A DNA stretch of 7,009 bases, from NCBI GenBank assembly GCA_021813195.1, contig JAKALI010000212.1:1-7009 (forward strand). Reading direction: 5' to 3'. Below are positions 6,013-7,009 of this stretch, one piece after another (the first letter of the stretch is position 1; the number at the start of each line of letters is the position of its first letter). This stretch comes from Pseudomonadota bacterium. GTDB taxonomy: Bacteria; Pseudomonadota; Alphaproteobacteria; Rhizobiales; Hyphomicrobiaceae. The notes under the pieces were generated by a model. The model was not told the DNA's origin and did no database searches. It saw nothing but the letters and a program-made list of their open reading frames with translations. A program made the position numbers and the translations under genes.

Positions 6013-6701
6013 TGCGTCTTCTTCAGATCGACGGAGGCCGGCGGGTCCCCGCCATCAATCGCCCCCTTCCCGCGAAGACACTGCCTAACAATTGGGGTGT
6101 CGCGGCTCATCTTGCACAACCAAGGCGCAATCAAGCATCGGGAGCGAATGGCACCTTCTGCCAAGAGGTCAGGCGTCGGCGCGACCGAGAAGGACAGCCC
6201 CCAAAACCAGCCATCTCGCCCGCCCGCGGGACGAGTTTGGGGAATGCCACACCCCATGAACATGGGCAGTTGTGACCCGGAAGGCACGCCTGGTGCGCCC
6301 GGACGATCATGGCAGCTTGGCCTCGGGCAGCGGCCCGACACCTCGGGCCCGCGACCGAATTCCGCTTCGCGAGGCACTTTGCGACCAAGTTCAACTGCAG
6401 ACAGGCGGCGGAAACATGCACACCAGGCGAACCAACCCATACGAACGCAGAGACCCTCGCACGCGCATCAAGGAATGGGGGCAGGGCTAATCTCCGGGGG
6501 AGAGCAACCTTGACCGAACTGCCCGAATGTGCAACGCAACCTCGCGCGCACACTTGGCGCCAACAACACGGCACAGTAGCACGTATCGATTATGGGCGCT
6601 GAAGGACATGAGATTATTCGCCGCCTCGCGCCGCGTGAATATTGTACGTGTCCGACCTGTCGCAGAACTACTCTAACCTCTGACCATTGAAAGACCTATG
6701 C
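6013..6701. other. Divergent intergenic region of about 0.7 kb without a recognised gene
   Basis: Open frames exist here on both strands (for example 6007-6513 plus and 6131-6574 minus), but their translations are low-complexity mixtures of Pro, Arg, Ser and Gly with no motif I recognise and no good ribosome binding site. Overlapping open frames on both strands are expected in GC-rich noncoding DNA. A short GC hairpin (GGCGG at 6040-6044, CCGCC at 6049-6053) lies upstream of the candidate operon promoter. I see no tRNA, CRISPR, terminator with a T-tract or identifiable insertion-sequence remnant. It should contain the promoters of both divergent units. Confidence 0.55.
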
Positions 6702-7009
6702 ATGCTGAAATTCACAGGTGAGCGGATCGTCCCCGAGGCAAAGAACTGCGAACCCAATTTCGCGCAAAAGATGTATATGGAACATTCTGCTCGGTATCGG
6801 TTTGCAGCACAAATCGCAGCCGGACGCAGTGTACTCGACATAGGTTGTGGCGTTGGTTATGGATCGGCACTTCTATCGGATCTCGGCGCTGCCAATATTA
6901 CAAGCATCGACCTCTCCGAAGAAGCAATCGAACACGCCAGAAGCTATTACGCACGCGAGAACATAAGCTTCTCCGTAGGAAACGCCGAGCAGATCCCGCA
7001 TACAAAACA
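6702..7009 (+). CDS. Class I SAM-dependent methyltransferase, 5' part only
   Basis: The first 102 residues are present and the gene runs off the window. The protein begins MLKFTGERIVPE and has an MEHSARYRFAA helix (26-36). The SAM-binding motif I is VLDIGCGVGYGS (44-55), the motif II acidic residue is at SID (D70), and GNAEQIP (93-99) is the Methyltransf_11/25-type segment after the second strand. The FTGERxVP...EHxxRY opening resembles methyltransferases found in O-antigen, capsule and glycosylation clusters, where they may methylate a sugar; the substrate is not readable here. GAAAG (6689-6693) lies 8 bases before the ATG. Another ATG at 6698 is in a different frame and stops after 7 codons. 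The A+T-richer codon use differs from the minus-strand operon. Confidence 0.88.
   Translation, partial: MLKFTGERIVPEAKNCEPNFAQKMYMEHSARYRFAAQIAAGRSVLDIGCGVGYGSALLSDLGAANITSIDLSEEAIEHARSYYARENISFSVGNAEQIPHTK

Noticed and set aside
6007..6513. A 168-codon plus-strand open frame in the intergenic region
   Set aside because: It shows low-complexity Pro/Arg/Ser/Gly composition, no motif and no ribosome binding site, and it overlaps equally long frames on the other strand.
6617..6645. TTCGCC - 17 bases - TATTGT as a promoter for the methyltransferase
   Set aside because: Only 3 of 6 and 4 of 6 matches to consensus, in a region where similar matches occur by chance; too weak to annotate.
6698..6721. 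ATG at 6698 as the methyltransferase start
   Set aside because: It is in another frame and meets a TGA after seven codons; the ATG at 6702 opens the frame with the SAM-binding motif.
1..7009. CRISPR array, tRNA, rRNA or defence system
   Set aside because: I saw no regularly spaced repeats, no cloverleaf-like segments, and no nuclease, toxin or helicase motifs; the recognised genes are sugar metabolism, a methyltransferase and transposases.

Overview
The window is about 7 kb of moderately GC-rich bacterial DNA. By codon use and insertion-sequence type it looks alphaproteobacterial, with a sphingomonad or rhodobacter relative as my best guess; nothing in the window proves the taxon. It reads as the edge of a surface-polysaccharide or glycan biosynthesis island bordered by decayed insertion sequences.

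Positions 1-1407 hold mobile-element debris. First comes an IS3-family element of the IS407 type whose left end lies outside the window. It has an intact orfA, an A7 slippery site, and an orfB broken by a roughly 40-bp palindromic insertion that removes the first catalytic Asp; its right end is near 1259. Directly after that end is the last part of a second, unrelated IS3-type transposase (1261-1407) carrying an in-frame stop. The first element therefore probably jumped into the second.

Positions 1455-5955 hold a tightly packed four-gene operon on the minus strand. In transcription order it encodes an NAD-dependent sugar epimerase/dehydratase (321 aa), a 646-aa fusion protein, a heptose-7-phosphate 1-kinase (HddA) and a sedoheptulose-7-phosphate isomerase (GmhA). 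The fusion joins a sugar-1-phosphate nucleotidyltransferase (HddC-like), a GmhB-like HAD phosphatase and a uridine-kinase-like P-loop domain. GmhA, HddA, GmhB and HddC are the four activities needed to convert sedoheptulose 7-phosphate to GDP-D-glycero-alpha-D-manno-heptose, so the pathway is complete in three genes. The epimerase probably modifies the activated heptose or another nucleotide sugar. The extra kinase domain has no assigned step in this pathway and is the most interesting item here.

Positions 5956-6701 are a divergent intergenic region of about 0.7 kb. It has a plausible minus-strand promoter for the operon and no convincing gene. A plus-strand SAM-dependent methyltransferase starts at 6702 and runs off the window. 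It is visibly richer in A and T than the operon and fits a neighbouring polysaccharide or glycosylation locus.
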